Counted from the first letter of the stretch, positions 1 to 9,591 are shown. The stretch: 33,612 nucleotides of DNA from Microbacterium sp. (GCA_031286555.1 JAITUD010000233.1:1-33612), one strand, 5' to 3'. The notes: generated by a model not told the origin, from the letters alone. Program-made: numbers and translations.

Positions 1-957
1 GGCTGGTACGGCGAGGAGACGCTCGACGTCGAGGCCGTGCACGCGATGGCACCGGCAGCGAAGGTCCGCTACTACGCGGGCAAGAGCTGCCTGGATGCCG
101 ACCTGCTCGACACCTTCAACAGGATCAACGACGAGAACGTCGCGAACATCGTGACGAACTCGTGGGGCGGCGTGGGCGATGTCACCCGACCTGCGCTGCT
201 GCTCGCCTATGAGAACGCCTTCCTGCAGGGCGCCGCGCAGGGCATCAGCTACGTGTTCTCCAGCGGCGACAACGGCGACGAGGTGACCTCGCTCGGCACT
301 GCGCAGACCGACTACCCGGCATCCGATCCGCTGGTCACCGCCGTCGGCGGAACCTCGACGGCGATCACGCCCGACGGCCTGGTCGGCGAGACCGGATGGC
401 AGACGTCGAAGTACGCGCTGACGGGCGGGGCGTGGGCGCAGACCGACGCCTTCCTGTACGGAGGCGGCGGCGGATACTCGTCGAACATCCTCGAGCCGAG
501 CTACCAGAAGGATGCCGGGATCGTCAGCCCGAACGGCGGACGGGCCGTGCCCGACGTCGCGATGGACGCCGACCCCACCACGGGAATGCTCGTGGGGCAG
601 ACGCAGACCTTCACCGGGAAGGCGGCGTACGACACCTACCGGATCGGGGGCACCAGCCTCGCCTCGCCGCTGTTCGCGGGAATGACGGCGCTGAAGATCC
701 AGGCGAACGGCGGCAAGGGATTCGGCCTGCTGAACCCGCTGATCTACAGCACTCAGGGCGACGGATTCCACGACGTCACCGGTGCGGGGATCGGCACCGG
801 TGCGATCCGGGTCGACTTCGTCAACGGCGTGGATGCCACGGGCGGCTACGCCTACTCGGTCCGCACCTTCGACAAGGCCACGACGACCCTGAAGGTCGGC
901 ACCGGCTGGGACGACGAGACCGGCTGGGGCAGCCCGCGCGCGGGCTGGATCGGCTGA
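1..957 (+). CDS. S53 family (sedolisin-type) peptidase, C-terminal part; 5' end outside window
   Basis: Open frame from base 1 (GWYGEETLDVEAVHAM...); GGTSLASPLFAGM catalytic Ser region; SSGDNGD; C-terminal Ca-site-like HDVTGAG...GTGWDDETGWGSP. Confidence 0.9.
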   Translation, partial: GWYGEETLDVEAVHAMAPAAKVRYYAGKSCLDADLLDTFNRINDENVANIVTNSWGGVGDVTRPALLLAYENAFLQGAAQGISYVFSSGDNGDEVTSLGTAQTDYPASDPLVTAVGGTSTAITPDGLVGETGWQTSKYALTGGAWAQTDAFLYGGGGGYSSNILEPSYQKDAGIVSPNGGRAVPDVAMDADPTTGMLVGQTQTFTGKAAYDTYRIGGTSLASPLFAGMTALKIQANGGKGFGLLNPLIYSTQGDGFHDVTGAGIGTGAIRVDFVNGVDATGGYAYSVRTFDKATTTLKVGTGWDDETGWGSPRAGWIG

Positions 958-978
958 TCACGTCGCGCTGACAAGATT

Positions 979-1014
979 GATGCCGCGCCCCGAGAGCTCT
1001 CGGGACGCGGCATC
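979..1014 (-). terminator. Hairpin between convergent genes, candidate terminator
   Basis: GATGCCGCGCCCCGAGAG/CTCTCGGGACGCGGCATC, 18-bp half-sites with one mismatch (C.A on +, G.U on - transcript); 6 nt past the DUF2127 stop; no U-tract. Confidence 0.65.
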
Positions 1015-1020
1015 CGTCTC

Positions 1021-1563
1021 TCAGCGCCGGTTCCGTCCGCGCGCCAGCCAGGGCATGCGGAGGCGGATCACGTCATGCAGGGAGCGACCTTCGCGCCATT
1101 CCCGGATGGTGAGCCAGATGATCACCGCGTCGAGCACGGTGAGCACGAGCACCCCGACCGAGAAGGCGAGCGCGAGGTCGACCAGCTGCACGATCAGAAG
1201 GATCGTCAGCGCACCGACTGCCCAGGGATAGACGCGCTTCGAGCCCAGCAGAAGTGCGACCACGATCGCGACCTTCACCGCGCCGTGCACGACCAGATAG
1301 ATTCCGCCGATCAGGAGAGTCCCCGTCGCGAGCCTCGCCGACTCGTGCAGGATCAGGTTTGCGATCAGGTCGTGAGGGTCCTCGGCCAGCTCGCCCGAGG
1401 TCAGCGCGCGCACCAGCGAGGTCAGCTGGACGTGGGTGATGAACAGCGCAGGGATCCCGACCAGCAGCTCGACGAGCCCGTCGAGAGCTTTGAAGAGCAA
1501 CCCGATCAGGAAGACCCAGTCCAGGACCAGGTCTCGTCGTGCGCTGGACCCGCGCGTTCGCAT
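1021..1563 (-). CDS. DUF2127-like membrane protein
   Basis: MRTRGSSARRDLVLDWVFLIGLLFKALDGLVELLVGIPAL...; several hydrophobic helices; start within a longer track ORF. Confidence 0.7.
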   Translation of the reverse strand: MRTRGSSARRDLVLDWVFLIGLLFKALDGLVELLVGIPALFITHVQLTSLVRALTSGELAEDPHDLIANLILHESARLATGTLLIGGIYLVVHGAVKVAIVVALLLGSKRVYPWAVGALTILLIVQLVDLALAFSVGVLVLTVLDAVIIWLTIREWREGRSLHDVIRLRMPWLARGRNRR

Positions 1564-1607
1564 GCTCCGACTCTGGCACCCGCGCGCTGAGAGCGCACGG
1601 CGAAAGT

Positions 1608-2369
1608 TCAGTGAGTTGGCACCGGCTCGTCGGGGCAGGTCGTGAGCACACGTGCGATCGCGTCGTGCTCGGCGGGCGTGACCCACAGGTCGTAGCGGGA
1701 CTTCACCGCGACCTGCCGGGCGACGTACGCGCAGCGGAAGTCCTTGTTCTTCGGCAGCCAGGTCGCCGCGTCGCCGTCGCGCTTCTGGGAGTTCGACGCG
1801 CCCTCGACCGCCAGCAGGTTCAGCGGATCGTTCGCGACGGCCGCCCGCTGCTGGGCGGTCAGCGCCTGTGCGCCCTTCTGCCAGGCGTCGCTGAGAGCGA
1901 CGACATGGTCGATCTGCACCAGCTCCGACGTGCCCTGGCCGCGGACGAAGTCGATCGTCGTGCCGGTGTACGGATCGTGCAGTGTGCCCGCGGTCACCCG
2001 GCAGCGGCCGTCGCGGACAGGACCAGTGAGCTGCGCGCCGAGGATGTCGTTGCGGGTGTCGCATCCGTTGTGGTCGACGTCCTGCCAGCGCGGGCCGAAC
2101 TGCGCCCGGTCGTAGCCGGTCTTCGCTGCGCGACCCTTCACGGGGAGCGTGGCGAGCAGCTCGAGGGCGGATCCGGGAGCAGCGCTCGGGCCTGGGCTGG
2201 GCGCCGAGGACGGCGTGGCGGTCGGCGCGGTCGGCGCGGGAGCGGCATCCGTCTGCTGATCGAGGACGCCGGAGGCCAGGCCGATGGCGAGGAGGAGCAC
2301 GATCACGGCGACGCTCACAACGCCCGAGGTCCGGCGGGCACGGCTCTTCTGCGTCGTCCGTCTGCCCAT
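1608..2369 (-). CDS. Exported or anchored HNH endonuclease family protein (DUF1524-like)
   Basis: N-terminal TM/signal segment; ELVQIDHVVALSDAWQKGA...NDPLNLLAVEGASNSQKRD...WLPKNKDFRCAYVARQVAVKSRYDLWV. Confidence 0.85.
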   Translation of the reverse strand: MGRRTTQKSRARRTSGVVSVAVIVLLLAIGLASGVLDQQTDAAPAPTAPTATPSSAPSPGPSAAPGSALELLATLPVKGRAAKTGYDRAQFGPRWQDVDHNGCDTRNDILGAQLTGPVRDGRCRVTAGTLHDPYTGTTIDFVRGQGTSELVQIDHVVALSDAWQKGAQALTAQQRAAVANDPLNLLAVEGASNSQKRDGDAATWLPKNKDFRCAYVARQVAVKSRYDLWVTPAEHDAIARVLTTCPDEPVPTH

Positions 2370-2476
2370 CCTCTCCAGCCTATTCGTACGGCCGATCGCC
2401 CTGGCACCGTGCCCGGGGCGCGGCATACGATGCTGGCGTCAGGCGTTGTGCCCAGTGACGGACGAAAGGACGGAAC

Positions 2477-3379
2477 GTGGAGAACATGCAGAAGGTGGCC
2501 GTGCTCGGCACCGGAGTGCTCGGATCGCAGATCATCATGCAGGCGGCGTATCACGGCAAGGATGTGACGGCGTACGACATCTCGGACGAGATCCTCGCCA
2601 AGCTGCCGGCGAGGTGGGAGTGGATGCGCGGGCACTACCGCACCGACCTTCCCGACTTCACCGACGAGAAGTTCGACGCGGCGATCGGTCGCATCTCCAC
2701 GACGACGGTGCTCGCCGATGCGGTCGGCGATGCGGATGTCGTGGTCGAGGCCGTGCCGGAGAACCTCGAGCTGAAGAAGAAGGTGTGGGCGCAGGTCGGA
2801 GAGGCCGCGCCGGCGGGCGCGATCTTCGCGACCAACACCTCGTCTCTCATGCCCAGCACCTTCGCCGACGCGACGGGCCGGCCGGAGCGACTGGGCACGC
2901 TGCACTTCGCGAACATGGTGTGGCGCTTCAACACCGGCGAGGTCATGGGGCACCCGGGTACCGACCCGGCCGTGCTGGATGCGCTGGTGCAGTTCGCGAC
3001 CGAGATCGGCCTCGTGCCCTACCGCGTGCGCAAGGAGTCGCCCGGCTACCTGCTGAACGGCCTGCTCATCCCGTTCCTCGACGCCGGTGCGCGGCTGTAC
3101 GTGAACGGCGTCGGCTCTGTCGCCGACATCGACGGCATCTGGCGCAAGGCGACCGGTTCGCCGCAGGGCCCGTTCGAGATCTACGACGTGGTGGGCTTCA
3201 ACGTCGCCTACAACATCCAGGCGAACAACCCGCAGCCCAGCCCGTTCATCGAGGTGCTCAAGCGCGGCATCGACAACGGCAAGACCGGCATCGCCGACGG
3301 CGAAGGCTTCTACACCTACGACGCCGAGGGGCGGAACACCGGCGTCTCGTCGCAGTTCCCCGAGGTCTGGGGCAGCTGA
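2477..3379 (+). CDS. 3-hydroxyacyl-CoA dehydrogenase, NAD-binding family
   Basis: VAVLGTGVLGSQI Rossmann motif; VVVEAVPENLELKKKVW; TNTSSLMPS; RLGTLHFANMVWR; GTG start. Confidence 0.85.
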   Translation: MENMQKVAVLGTGVLGSQIIMQAAYHGKDVTAYDISDEILAKLPARWEWMRGHYRTDLPDFTDEKFDAAIGRISTTTVLADAVGDADVVVEAVPENLELKKKVWAQVGEAAPAGAIFATNTSSLMPSTFADATGRPERLGTLHFANMVWRFNTGEVMGHPGTDPAVLDALVQFATEIGLVPYRVRKESPGYLLNGLLIPFLDAGARLYVNGVGSVADIDGIWRKATGSPQGPFEIYDVVGFNVAYNIQANNPQPSPFIEVLKRGIDNGKTGIADGEGFYTYDAEGRNTGVSSQFPEVWGS

Positions 3380-3399
3380 GCACGCTTCCTGTGACGACG

Positions 3400-3433
3400 G
3401 ATGCTGCTCCCGAGACTTCTCGGGGGCAGCATC
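3400..3433 (+). terminator. Hairpin between convergent genes, candidate terminator
   Basis: GATGCTGCTCCCGAG-ACTT-CTCGGGGGCAGCATC: 15-bp stem with one G.U wobble on the + transcript; abuts the SDR stop codon at 3434. Confidence 0.7.
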
Positions 3434-4222
3434 TCAGTCCACGCTGAGGCCGAGGCGCGCGCGATACTGGCGGCGGGTCACCGTCGCGCCGCCGAGCAGG
3501 CGCGCGCCGCCGTCGACGACGAGATCTGCGCCGGCGATGCGCCGCGCGGCCGGGCTGAGAAGCCAGGAGACGGCCTCGGCGATGTCGGTCGGCTCGACCA
3601 GTTCACGCAGCGGAGTGGCATCCAGTAGAAGGTCCTCGTCCTCGGGTGCGAGTCGGCCGGCGGTGTGCGGCGCCCTGGTCCATCCCGGCGTCACCGTGTT
3701 GATGCGGATTCCGAGGTGCCCGTACTCCGCTGCGGCCTGAGCCGCCAGCGCCGCGACGGCGGCCTTGGCTGCTCCGTACGCCGGATAGCCGGGCTGCGGA
3801 TCGGCGGCGTGAACGGAGCCGATGACCACGATGCTGCCGCCGCCGCGCGGGAGCAGCGCGCGGATCCCGGCGCGGAGCGACTGGAAGACCGTCGTGAGGT
3901 TCGAATCGATCACGTCGTGCCACTGATCGTCGCTGATCTCGTGCAGTGATGCGCCGCTGGTGGTTCCCACGCTGATCACAAGGGCGTCGAGTCCGCCGGC
4001 CTGCTCGATGCGGCCGAACGCCTCGTCCATCTGGACTCGAGACGCGGCGTCGGCGGGGAGCACCAGGGTGTCGGCGGGAAGAGAGGCGGCGCTCGCGGTC
4101 AGATGTGCGGGGTCTCGCCCGATCAGCGCCAGGCGATGGTCGTGCGACAGCAGATCGGCGATGGCGCCGCCGATCGAGCCGCCCGCTCCGATCACGGCGG
4201 CGAGGGGACGGGGCTGGGTCAT
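3434..4222 (-). CDS. SDR family oxidoreductase
   Basis: AAVIGAGGSIGGAIADLL; YPAYGAAKAAVAALAAQAAAEYG (YxxxK); INTVTPGWTRAP. Confidence 0.9.
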   Translation of the reverse strand: MTQPRPLAAVIGAGGSIGGAIADLLSHDHRLALIGRDPAHLTASAASLPADTLVLPADAASRVQMDEAFGRIEQAGGLDALVISVGTTSGASLHEISDDQWHDVIDSNLTTVFQSLRAGIRALLPRGGGSIVVIGSVHAADPQPGYPAYGAAKAAVAALAAQAAAEYGHLGIRINTVTPGWTRAPHTAGRLAPEDEDLLLDATPLRELVEPTDIAEAVSWLLSPAARRIAGADLVVDGGARLLGGATVTRRQYRARLGLSVD

Positions 4223-4284
4223 CTGTGCTCCTTGGAAGGATGCCGGGCCGGAGACGGGGGAGGGGAAGCCGACCCGGCGGTCTT

Positions 4285-5487
4285 TCATTCTGCCCGGAAC
4301 TCGTCGACGAGATCCCAGTCGAGTTCGATTCCGAGGCCGGGGCCGGTGGGGACGGCGAGAGTGCCGTCCGAGAAGTCGAACCGGTCGACGGTCAGCTCGT
4401 CCCGCAGCGGGTTGGGCAGACGGTTGTACTCGTAGATGCGGAAGTTCGGCACCGAGGCCGACAGCTGCAGGGCGGCCGCGAGCCCGACGGCTGATCCGAC
4501 TCCGTGCGGAGCGATGTCGACATGGAAGGTCTCGCACAATGCGGCGAGCTTGCGCGACTCGGTGATGCCGCCGGCTCGGGCGAGGTTCGGCATGACGACG
4601 TCGACGGCGCCGTTCACGAGGAACTCCCGCTGATCCCACCGGGTGAACAGCGTCTCGCCGTTCACCAGGGAGACCGGGAGGGAATCGCGGATGCGGCGGT
4701 AGCCCGCCACATCGTCGACCGCGCACGGCTCCTCGATCCAGGTGATCCCGAGGTCCACCAGCCGGCGGACGACGTCGACGGCGCGATCGGCCGTGTACGC
4801 GCAGTTCAGATCGACGAGCAGTTCGCGATCCTCGCCGATGGCCTCCCGCACGGCCGCGGCATGGGCGACATCGGTGCGAGCACCTCGCCCGAGCTTGAGC
4901 TTGATCGCGTCGAAGCCCTGGTTCGCGAACCCGAGCGCATAGTCCGCCGAGGCGGCGGGCTGGTCCAGCATCGGCACCGGGCTGGCGTACACCGAGACAC
5001 GGTCGCGGTGCGGGCCGCCGAGCAGGCTGTGCACGGGCACGCCGTAGGCCTTGCCCTTGAGATCCCAGAGGGCGATGTCCACGCCGCTCATCGCCTCGAG
5101 GAAGTAGCCGCGGGTCTGGCCGCCGCCGCTCATCGACGAGAACACCTTCGACCACAGCCGGTCGATGGCGTCCGCGTCCTCGCCGATGAGCAGCGGCTCG
5201 ATGATGTCGCGCACGATCTGCGCGGTGACTCTGGGCGCGGGGAGCCCGTAGCACTCGCCGATCCCCTCCAGGCCGTCCTCGGTGCGCAGCCGGATCAGCG
5301 TCGAGTACTGGCCCTTCCGCTGCAGAGTCCGGTGACTCGCGGCCGGCTGCAGAAGCCAGGACGGAACGTCTCCGCCCGGATACAGGCGCGTGAACGGCGC
5401 GATGATCGGAATCGCTTCGACCGATGCGATGCGGCGCTCCGCGTCGCGTCGCATCGAGAGGGAGGGAGGGGTGTCGACGGTGCTCAT
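4285..5487 (-). CDS. Mandelate racemase/muconate lactonizing (enolase superfamily) enzyme, probable acid-sugar dehydratase
   Basis: AIKLKLG (KxK), VDLNCAYT, ITWIEEP, VNGETLF, DIAPHGVGSAVGLAAALQL. Confidence 0.85.
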   Translation of the reverse strand: MSTVDTPPSLSMRRDAERRIASVEAIPIIAPFTRLYPGGDVPSWLLQPAASHRTLQRKGQYSTLIRLRTEDGLEGIGECYGLPAPRVTAQIVRDIIEPLLIGEDADAIDRLWSKVFSSMSGGGQTRGYFLEAMSGVDIALWDLKGKAYGVPVHSLLGGPHRDRVSVYASPVPMLDQPAASADYALGFANQGFDAIKLKLGRGARTDVAHAAAVREAIGEDRELLVDLNCAYTADRAVDVVRRLVDLGITWIEEPCAVDDVAGYRRIRDSLPVSLVNGETLFTRWDQREFLVNGAVDVVMPNLARAGGITESRKLAALCETFHVDIAPHGVGSAVGLAAALQLSASVPNFRIYEYNRLPNPLRDELTVDRFDFSDGTLAVPTGPGLGIELDWDLVDEFRAE

Positions 5488-5492
5488 GGTTC

Positions 5493-6800
5493 TCAGTCAG
5501 CCAGCTTCTGCATCGCGGCCTGTGCCGTGTCGAGGGCGTCCTGTGCGGACTTCTGCCCGGTGAGGGCGGCCTGGATCTGCTCGGCGAGCTTGGCCTCCAT
5601 CTGCGAGTAGTTCGAGAACTGCCACAGCGGGTTGGGGGATGCGGTGTCGGTGATCGCCGTCTGCCAGGCGGAGGCGTACGGGTCGGAGGTGAAGGACTCG
5701 TCGGCGAGCGCGGTCTCGGTCGTGGGCACCGATCCGATCTCCTTGTAGCGGTTGATGCCGACCTCGGGCGTCGAGGTGTAGTACTTCGCGAACTCCGCGG
5801 CCGTCTGGGTCGGGCCCTTCTTGTAGACGACGATCAGTCCGCCCCACGCCAGGGACTGGGGCGCATCGCCGGACTTGACCACCGGACGGGCCACGGGGAC
5901 GGTGCTGTCCATCAGCGCAGGATCCGCCGCCTGAGAGATGAGCGTCCCGCGCACCTGGTTGGCGTCGTCGAAGAACGCGGTCTTGCCCTGCGAGTACAGC
6001 GTGCGCGCTTCGGGGCGTCCGAGCCCGAGCGAGATCAGCCCTTCCTCGTTCAGCCGGGTCAGCCACTCGAGTGCCTCGACGGCACCCTTGTCGTTGACGG
6101 CGATCTTGTCGCCGTCGACGACCTTCGAGCCGAAGGTCTTGAACCACGGGATGAAGTCCTTGATGGTCTCCGGCTTCGTCGCGAGCGCGTAGGGGACGAT
6201 GTCTCCGCCGAGCGCCTTGACGGCCTTGAGCGCTTTCTCGAACTCGTCGACGGTGGTCGGCGCCGAGGTGATGCCCGCCTTCTCGAGGAGCTGCTTGTTC
6301 TCGATGAGGCCGATCGAGCCGGTGTACCAGGGCAGGCCGTACTGCTTGCCGTCCACCTGTCCGTTCTTGAGGGATGCCTCGGTGTAGTCGACGCCCTTCG
6401 CGTATTCGGAGAGGTCGACGAGCACGCCGAGCCTGCTCATCGACTGGATGTCGGCGATGTCGAGCTGTGCGGCGCCCGTGGTCGAGCCGTCACGGGAGCG
6501 CAGCAGCAGCTGGTTGCGGTACTCGGCGAAGGGGAACGACACGAGATCGGCTTCGACGTCGTGCTGCGAGGTGAACCCGTCGACCTCCTGCTCGATGAGC
6601 GCCTTCTGCGCGTCCTCGCCGTAGTTCCAGCTGGTGAAGGTGAAGTCTTCGTAGGTCACCTTCTCTCCGGGCTTCGGGGCCGGGGCGGCGCCGGTTCCGC
6701 TGCAGGCGGTGAGGGAGAGTGCGGCGACGAGGCCGATCCCCACCGCGGTGATGAGGGTCCGATGCCGGGCGATGCCGGTTCGGCGCTGAACTGCAGACAT
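5493..6800 (-). CDS. Sugar ABC transporter extracellular solute-binding lipoprotein (importer A)
   Basis: Lipobox LSLTACSGTG; family-1 SBP pattern (YGLPWYTGSIGLIENKQLLEKAGI). Confidence 0.93.
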   Translation of the reverse strand: MSAVQRRTGIARHRTLITAVGIGLVAALSLTACSGTGAAPAPKPGEKVTYEDFTFTSWNYGEDAQKALIEQEVDGFTSQHDVEADLVSFPFAEYRNQLLLRSRDGSTTGAAQLDIADIQSMSRLGVLVDLSEYAKGVDYTEASLKNGQVDGKQYGLPWYTGSIGLIENKQLLEKAGITSAPTTVDEFEKALKAVKALGGDIVPYALATKPETIKDFIPWFKTFGSKVVDGDKIAVNDKGAVEALEWLTRLNEEGLISLGLGRPEARTLYSQGKTAFFDDANQVRGTLISQAADPALMDSTVPVARPVVKSGDAPQSLAWGGLIVVYKKGPTQTAAEFAKYYTSTPEVGINRYKEIGSVPTTETALADESFTSDPYASAWQTAITDTASPNPLWQFSNYSQMEAKLAEQIQAALTGQKSAQDALDTAQAAMQKLAD

Positions 6801-6860
6801 GTCTGTCCTTTCGGGTTCTTGCAGGGTGTGGTGCGGAGGGCGTCGTCGGGCCTGACGGGA

Positions 6861-7787
6861 TCAGCCCTTGACAGCGCCGGAGCTGAGACCGGCGACGAAG
6901 TAGCGCTGCAGCGCGAGGAAGATGATGATCACGGGCAGCGAAGCGACCAGCGACGCCGCCATGAGCTCGGGCCATCGGTCGCTGAACTCGCTGAGGTAGG
7001 TGTTCACGAGCCCGGGCGGCAGCGTCCGGGTCGCGTCGCCCGAGAGCGTCAGGGCGAAGGCGAAGTCGTTCCAGCCGCGGATGAACGCGAACAGGCCGGC
7101 CGCGATCATGCCGGGGGCGACGAGCGGCATCAGGATGCGGTGGATGATCACGCCCTGCCCGGCGCCGTCCACCTTCGCGGCCTCGATGATCTCGTCGGGA
7201 AGGTTGTCGAAGATGCCCTTCATCATCCAGACGCACAGCGGCAGGGTGAAGGTCGTGAACGAGATGATCAGCGCCAGGTAGCTGTCCAGCAGGCCGAGTG
7301 AGCTGAAGATGCCGTAGATGGTGATCAGAAGCAGGATCTGCGGGAACAGCTGCGACACCAGGAGCAGGAACATGAAGGACCTGCGGCCGCGGTAGCGGAA
7401 CTTCGAGAACGAGTACGCGCAGTACATGCCGATGATGACGCTGCCGACGGCGGTGACAGTGGCGACGAGGATGCTGTTGCCGAGGTAGTGCAGGATGCGG
7501 CCGTCGGCGAACACGCGCTCGTAGGCACTGAAGTCGAAGCTCGTCGGCAGCAGCTTGGGTGGGAACTCGAAGACCTCGGCGCCGCTGCGCAGGCTGGTCA
7601 GCAGCATCCAGTAGATGGGGGCGAGCGCGAACAGCGTGATCAGCAGCAGCGAGAGCCGCCGGCCCCATGCGACCGGCTTGGTCTCGGCATCCGCTGAGCG
7701 GACACGGCGGGCCCGCTGCGGCGCTGCGGCGGCCGTGACGAGCGTCTCGGTGGCGCCCCGGGACTCCCTGGTGACGGTGGTGGTCAT
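6861..7787 (-). CDS. Carbohydrate ABC transporter permease, MalG-like (importer A)
   Basis: EAAKVDGAGQGVIIHRILMPLVAPG (EAA loop); GLSSGAVKG C-terminus; start MTTTVTRESRG inside a longer track ORF. Confidence 0.92.
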   Translation of the reverse strand: MTTTVTRESRGATETLVTAAAAPQRARRVRSADAETKPVAWGRRLSLLLITLFALAPIYWMLLTSLRSGAEVFEFPPKLLPTSFDFSAYERVFADGRILHYLGNSILVATVTAVGSVIIGMYCAYSFSKFRYRGRRSFMFLLLVSQLFPQILLLITIYGIFSSLGLLDSYLALIISFTTFTLPLCVWMMKGIFDNLPDEIIEAAKVDGAGQGVIIHRILMPLVAPGMIAAGLFAFIRGWNDFAFALTLSGDATRTLPPGLVNTYLSEFSDRWPELMAASLVASLPVIIIFLALQRYFVAGLSSGAVKG

Positions 7788-8677
7788 GATTCGCGCTCCA
7801 TTCCACGCAGGTAGAGGACGACCACCGGCAGCAGGAGCAGCATCCAGAGGATGCCGAGGGCACCGGCCATGCCGAGATCGAATCCCTTGAACGCGGTCTC
7901 GTAGACCGCGAGGGAGAAGGTGGTGGTGGCTCCGGCAGGGCCGCCCTGAGTGAGCACGTAGAGCAGGTCGAACTGCTGGAAGTTCCAGATGAACTCGAGC
8001 AGCACGACCACGCTGGCCACGGGCGCGAGCCCGGGTGCCGTCACGTAGCGGAACCGCTGCCACGAGTTGGCGCCGTCCATCCGGGCAGCCTCGTACACGT
8101 CGTTGGGGAAGGACTGCAGTGCGGCGAGCAGCATGACCATCATCCAGGGGAAGGTCGCCCAGGTGCGTGCGACGATCACCGCCGTCATCGCGCCAGGGCC
8201 CGACTGCAGCCAGGCGACGTTCTCGCCGATCGCGCCCATGCTGCGCAGCACTCCGTTGAGCACGCCGTAGTTCGCGTCGAAGATCCACAGCCAGAGGAAG
8301 CTGACCACGACTCCGGGCAGCACCCAGGGGAAGAGCAGGACGCTGCGCAGGGCCGCTCGGCCCCGCATCCTCTGGTTCAGGCCGAGCGCGGCGACCAGAC
8401 CCACCAGGAACGGCAGGATCGTGGCGGGAATCGCGAAGGTGAGTGTCGTGATCGCCAGCGGCAGGAACTCGCCGGTGAGCGCGTCGATGACGTTCGCGAG
8501 CCCCACGAAGGTCTTCTCGGGGTAGAGCAGGCTGCTCTCGAAGAACGCATCTCCGAGTGCGGCGAGGAGCGGGTAGATCAGGATCGCGACGAGCAGCGTC
8601 GCGGCGGGGGCGATGAGCAGCAGCGGGAACAGATTGCGCTGCCGGCGGCGCGGCGTCGTAGGGATGGCGACTGCCAC
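7784..8677 (-). CDS. Sugar ABC transporter permease, MalF-like (importer A)
   Basis: YEAARMDGANSWQRFRYVTAPGLAP; GTG start (VAVAIPTTPRRR) behind AAGGAG; overlaps the next gene by 4 bp. Confidence 0.92.
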   Translation of the reverse strand: MAVAIPTTPRRRQRNLFPLLLIAPAATLLVAILIYPLLAALGDAFFESSLLYPEKTFVGLANVIDALTGEFLPLAITTLTFAIPATILPFLVGLVAALGLNQRMRGRAALRSVLLFPWVLPGVVVSFLWLWIFDANYGVLNGVLRSMGAIGENVAWLQSGPGAMTAVIVARTWATFPWMMVMLLAALQSFPNDVYEAARMDGANSWQRFRYVTAPGLAPVASVVVLLEFIWNFQQFDLLYVLTQGGPAGATTTFSLAVYETAFKGFDLGMAGALGILWMLLLLPVVVLYLRGMERES

Positions 8678-8741
8678 GAGTCCTCCTTGACATCGGGTCG
8701 CGGCGGTGGAGCGGCTGCGATCGGCGGGGTAAGTGAGTAAC

Positions 8742-8772
8742 ACGATATACGAAATGCGAAAGGTGTCAACCT
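8742..8772 (-). promoter_or_regulatory. Candidate promoter of importer A operon with overlapping GntR-type inverted repeat
   Basis: Minus strand TTGACA (8764-8769), 16-nt spacer, TATCGT (8742-8747); AGGT-GTCA-ACCT (8761-8772) overlaps the -35. Confidence 0.55.
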
Positions 8773-8831
8773 GTGGCAGAATTCCTCGTGAGAACGCGCC
8801 GGGCAGCGACCGGCGGGCTGGAGGATGTGGC

Positions 8832-9521
8832 ATGGGTGAACTGTTCAGTGCGAAGCCGCTCGTCGTGGACACGAAGGCGGCGCAGATCCGACAGCAGCTC
8901 GCCGACGCCATCGTGAACGGTGAGCTGCAGCCCGGGGATCGGCTCGTCCTCGACGAGATCGCCCGTCAGCTGGGCGTCAGCAAGATCCCGCTTCGGGAGG
9001 CTCTGTCGAGTCTCGAGGGCGCGGGGCTCGTCGTCACGACGCCGCACGCAGGGCCCCGGGTGGCGCCGCTCCCGTTCCACGAGGTCCGCGGGATCTATCT
9101 CCTCCGCGAGTCGGTCGAGACTCTGGGGATGACGCTCGCCCTGGACGGCCTCGACGCCGATGCGGTGGAGCGGCTTCGCGACATCAACGAGCAGATGAGG
9201 CGGGGGCTGCGGCGACCGGATGTGGTCGCGCTGAGTGATCTGAACGCCGAGTTCCATCTCGCCATCGCCGGCGCGAGCGGCTACTCGTCGATCGTGGAGG
9301 TCGTCGGCGACCTTCTGATCAAGGTCCGCCGCTACCGTGCCGTCGTGCCTGCACTGGCCGCCAACTGGGAGCTCGCCGTCGCCGAGCACGATCAGCTGAT
9401 CGAGGCGATCGAGTCGGGCGACCGCGACGCGGCGATCGAGCACATGCGCGCGCACGTGCACAACCAGGGTCAGCTCGAGGCGGCCGACGCGCTCGTACGT
9501 GAGGCGGGCGAGGCCTCCTGA
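8832..9521 (+). CDS. GntR family regulator, FCD-type ligand domain
   Basis: IRQQLADAIVNGELQPGDRLVLDEIARQLGVSKIPLREALSSLEGAGLV; FHLAIAGASG; EHDQLIEAIESGDRDAAIEHMRAHV; RBS GGAGG. Confidence 0.92.
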   Translation: MGELFSAKPLVVDTKAAQIRQQLADAIVNGELQPGDRLVLDEIARQLGVSKIPLREALSSLEGAGLVVTTPHAGPRVAPLPFHEVRGIYLLRESVETLGMTLALDGLDADAVERLRDINEQMRRGLRRPDVVALSDLNAEFHLAIAGASGYSSIVEVVGDLLIKVRRYRAVVPALAANWELAVAEHDQLIEAIESGDRDAAIEHMRAHVHNQGQLEAADALVREAGEAS

Positions 9522-9560
9522 GTGCCACGACGTTGGCGAGTCTCCGGTAGATCTCAGTCT

Positions 9561-9585
9561 AGCTATTTAGCTTGAGTGCTATATT
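9561..9585 (+). promoter_or_regulatory. Candidate ArsR operator (AGCTA-TT-TAGCT) and -10 (TATATT)
   Basis: Perfect 5-2-5 inverted repeat 9561-9572; TATATT 9580-9585, six nt before the ATG. Confidence 0.55.
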
Positions 9586-9591
9586 GCGAAC

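Noticed and set aside
5424-7301. 625-aa plus-strand ORF
   Set aside because: Antisense to the importer A SBP and permease; no recognisable domain.
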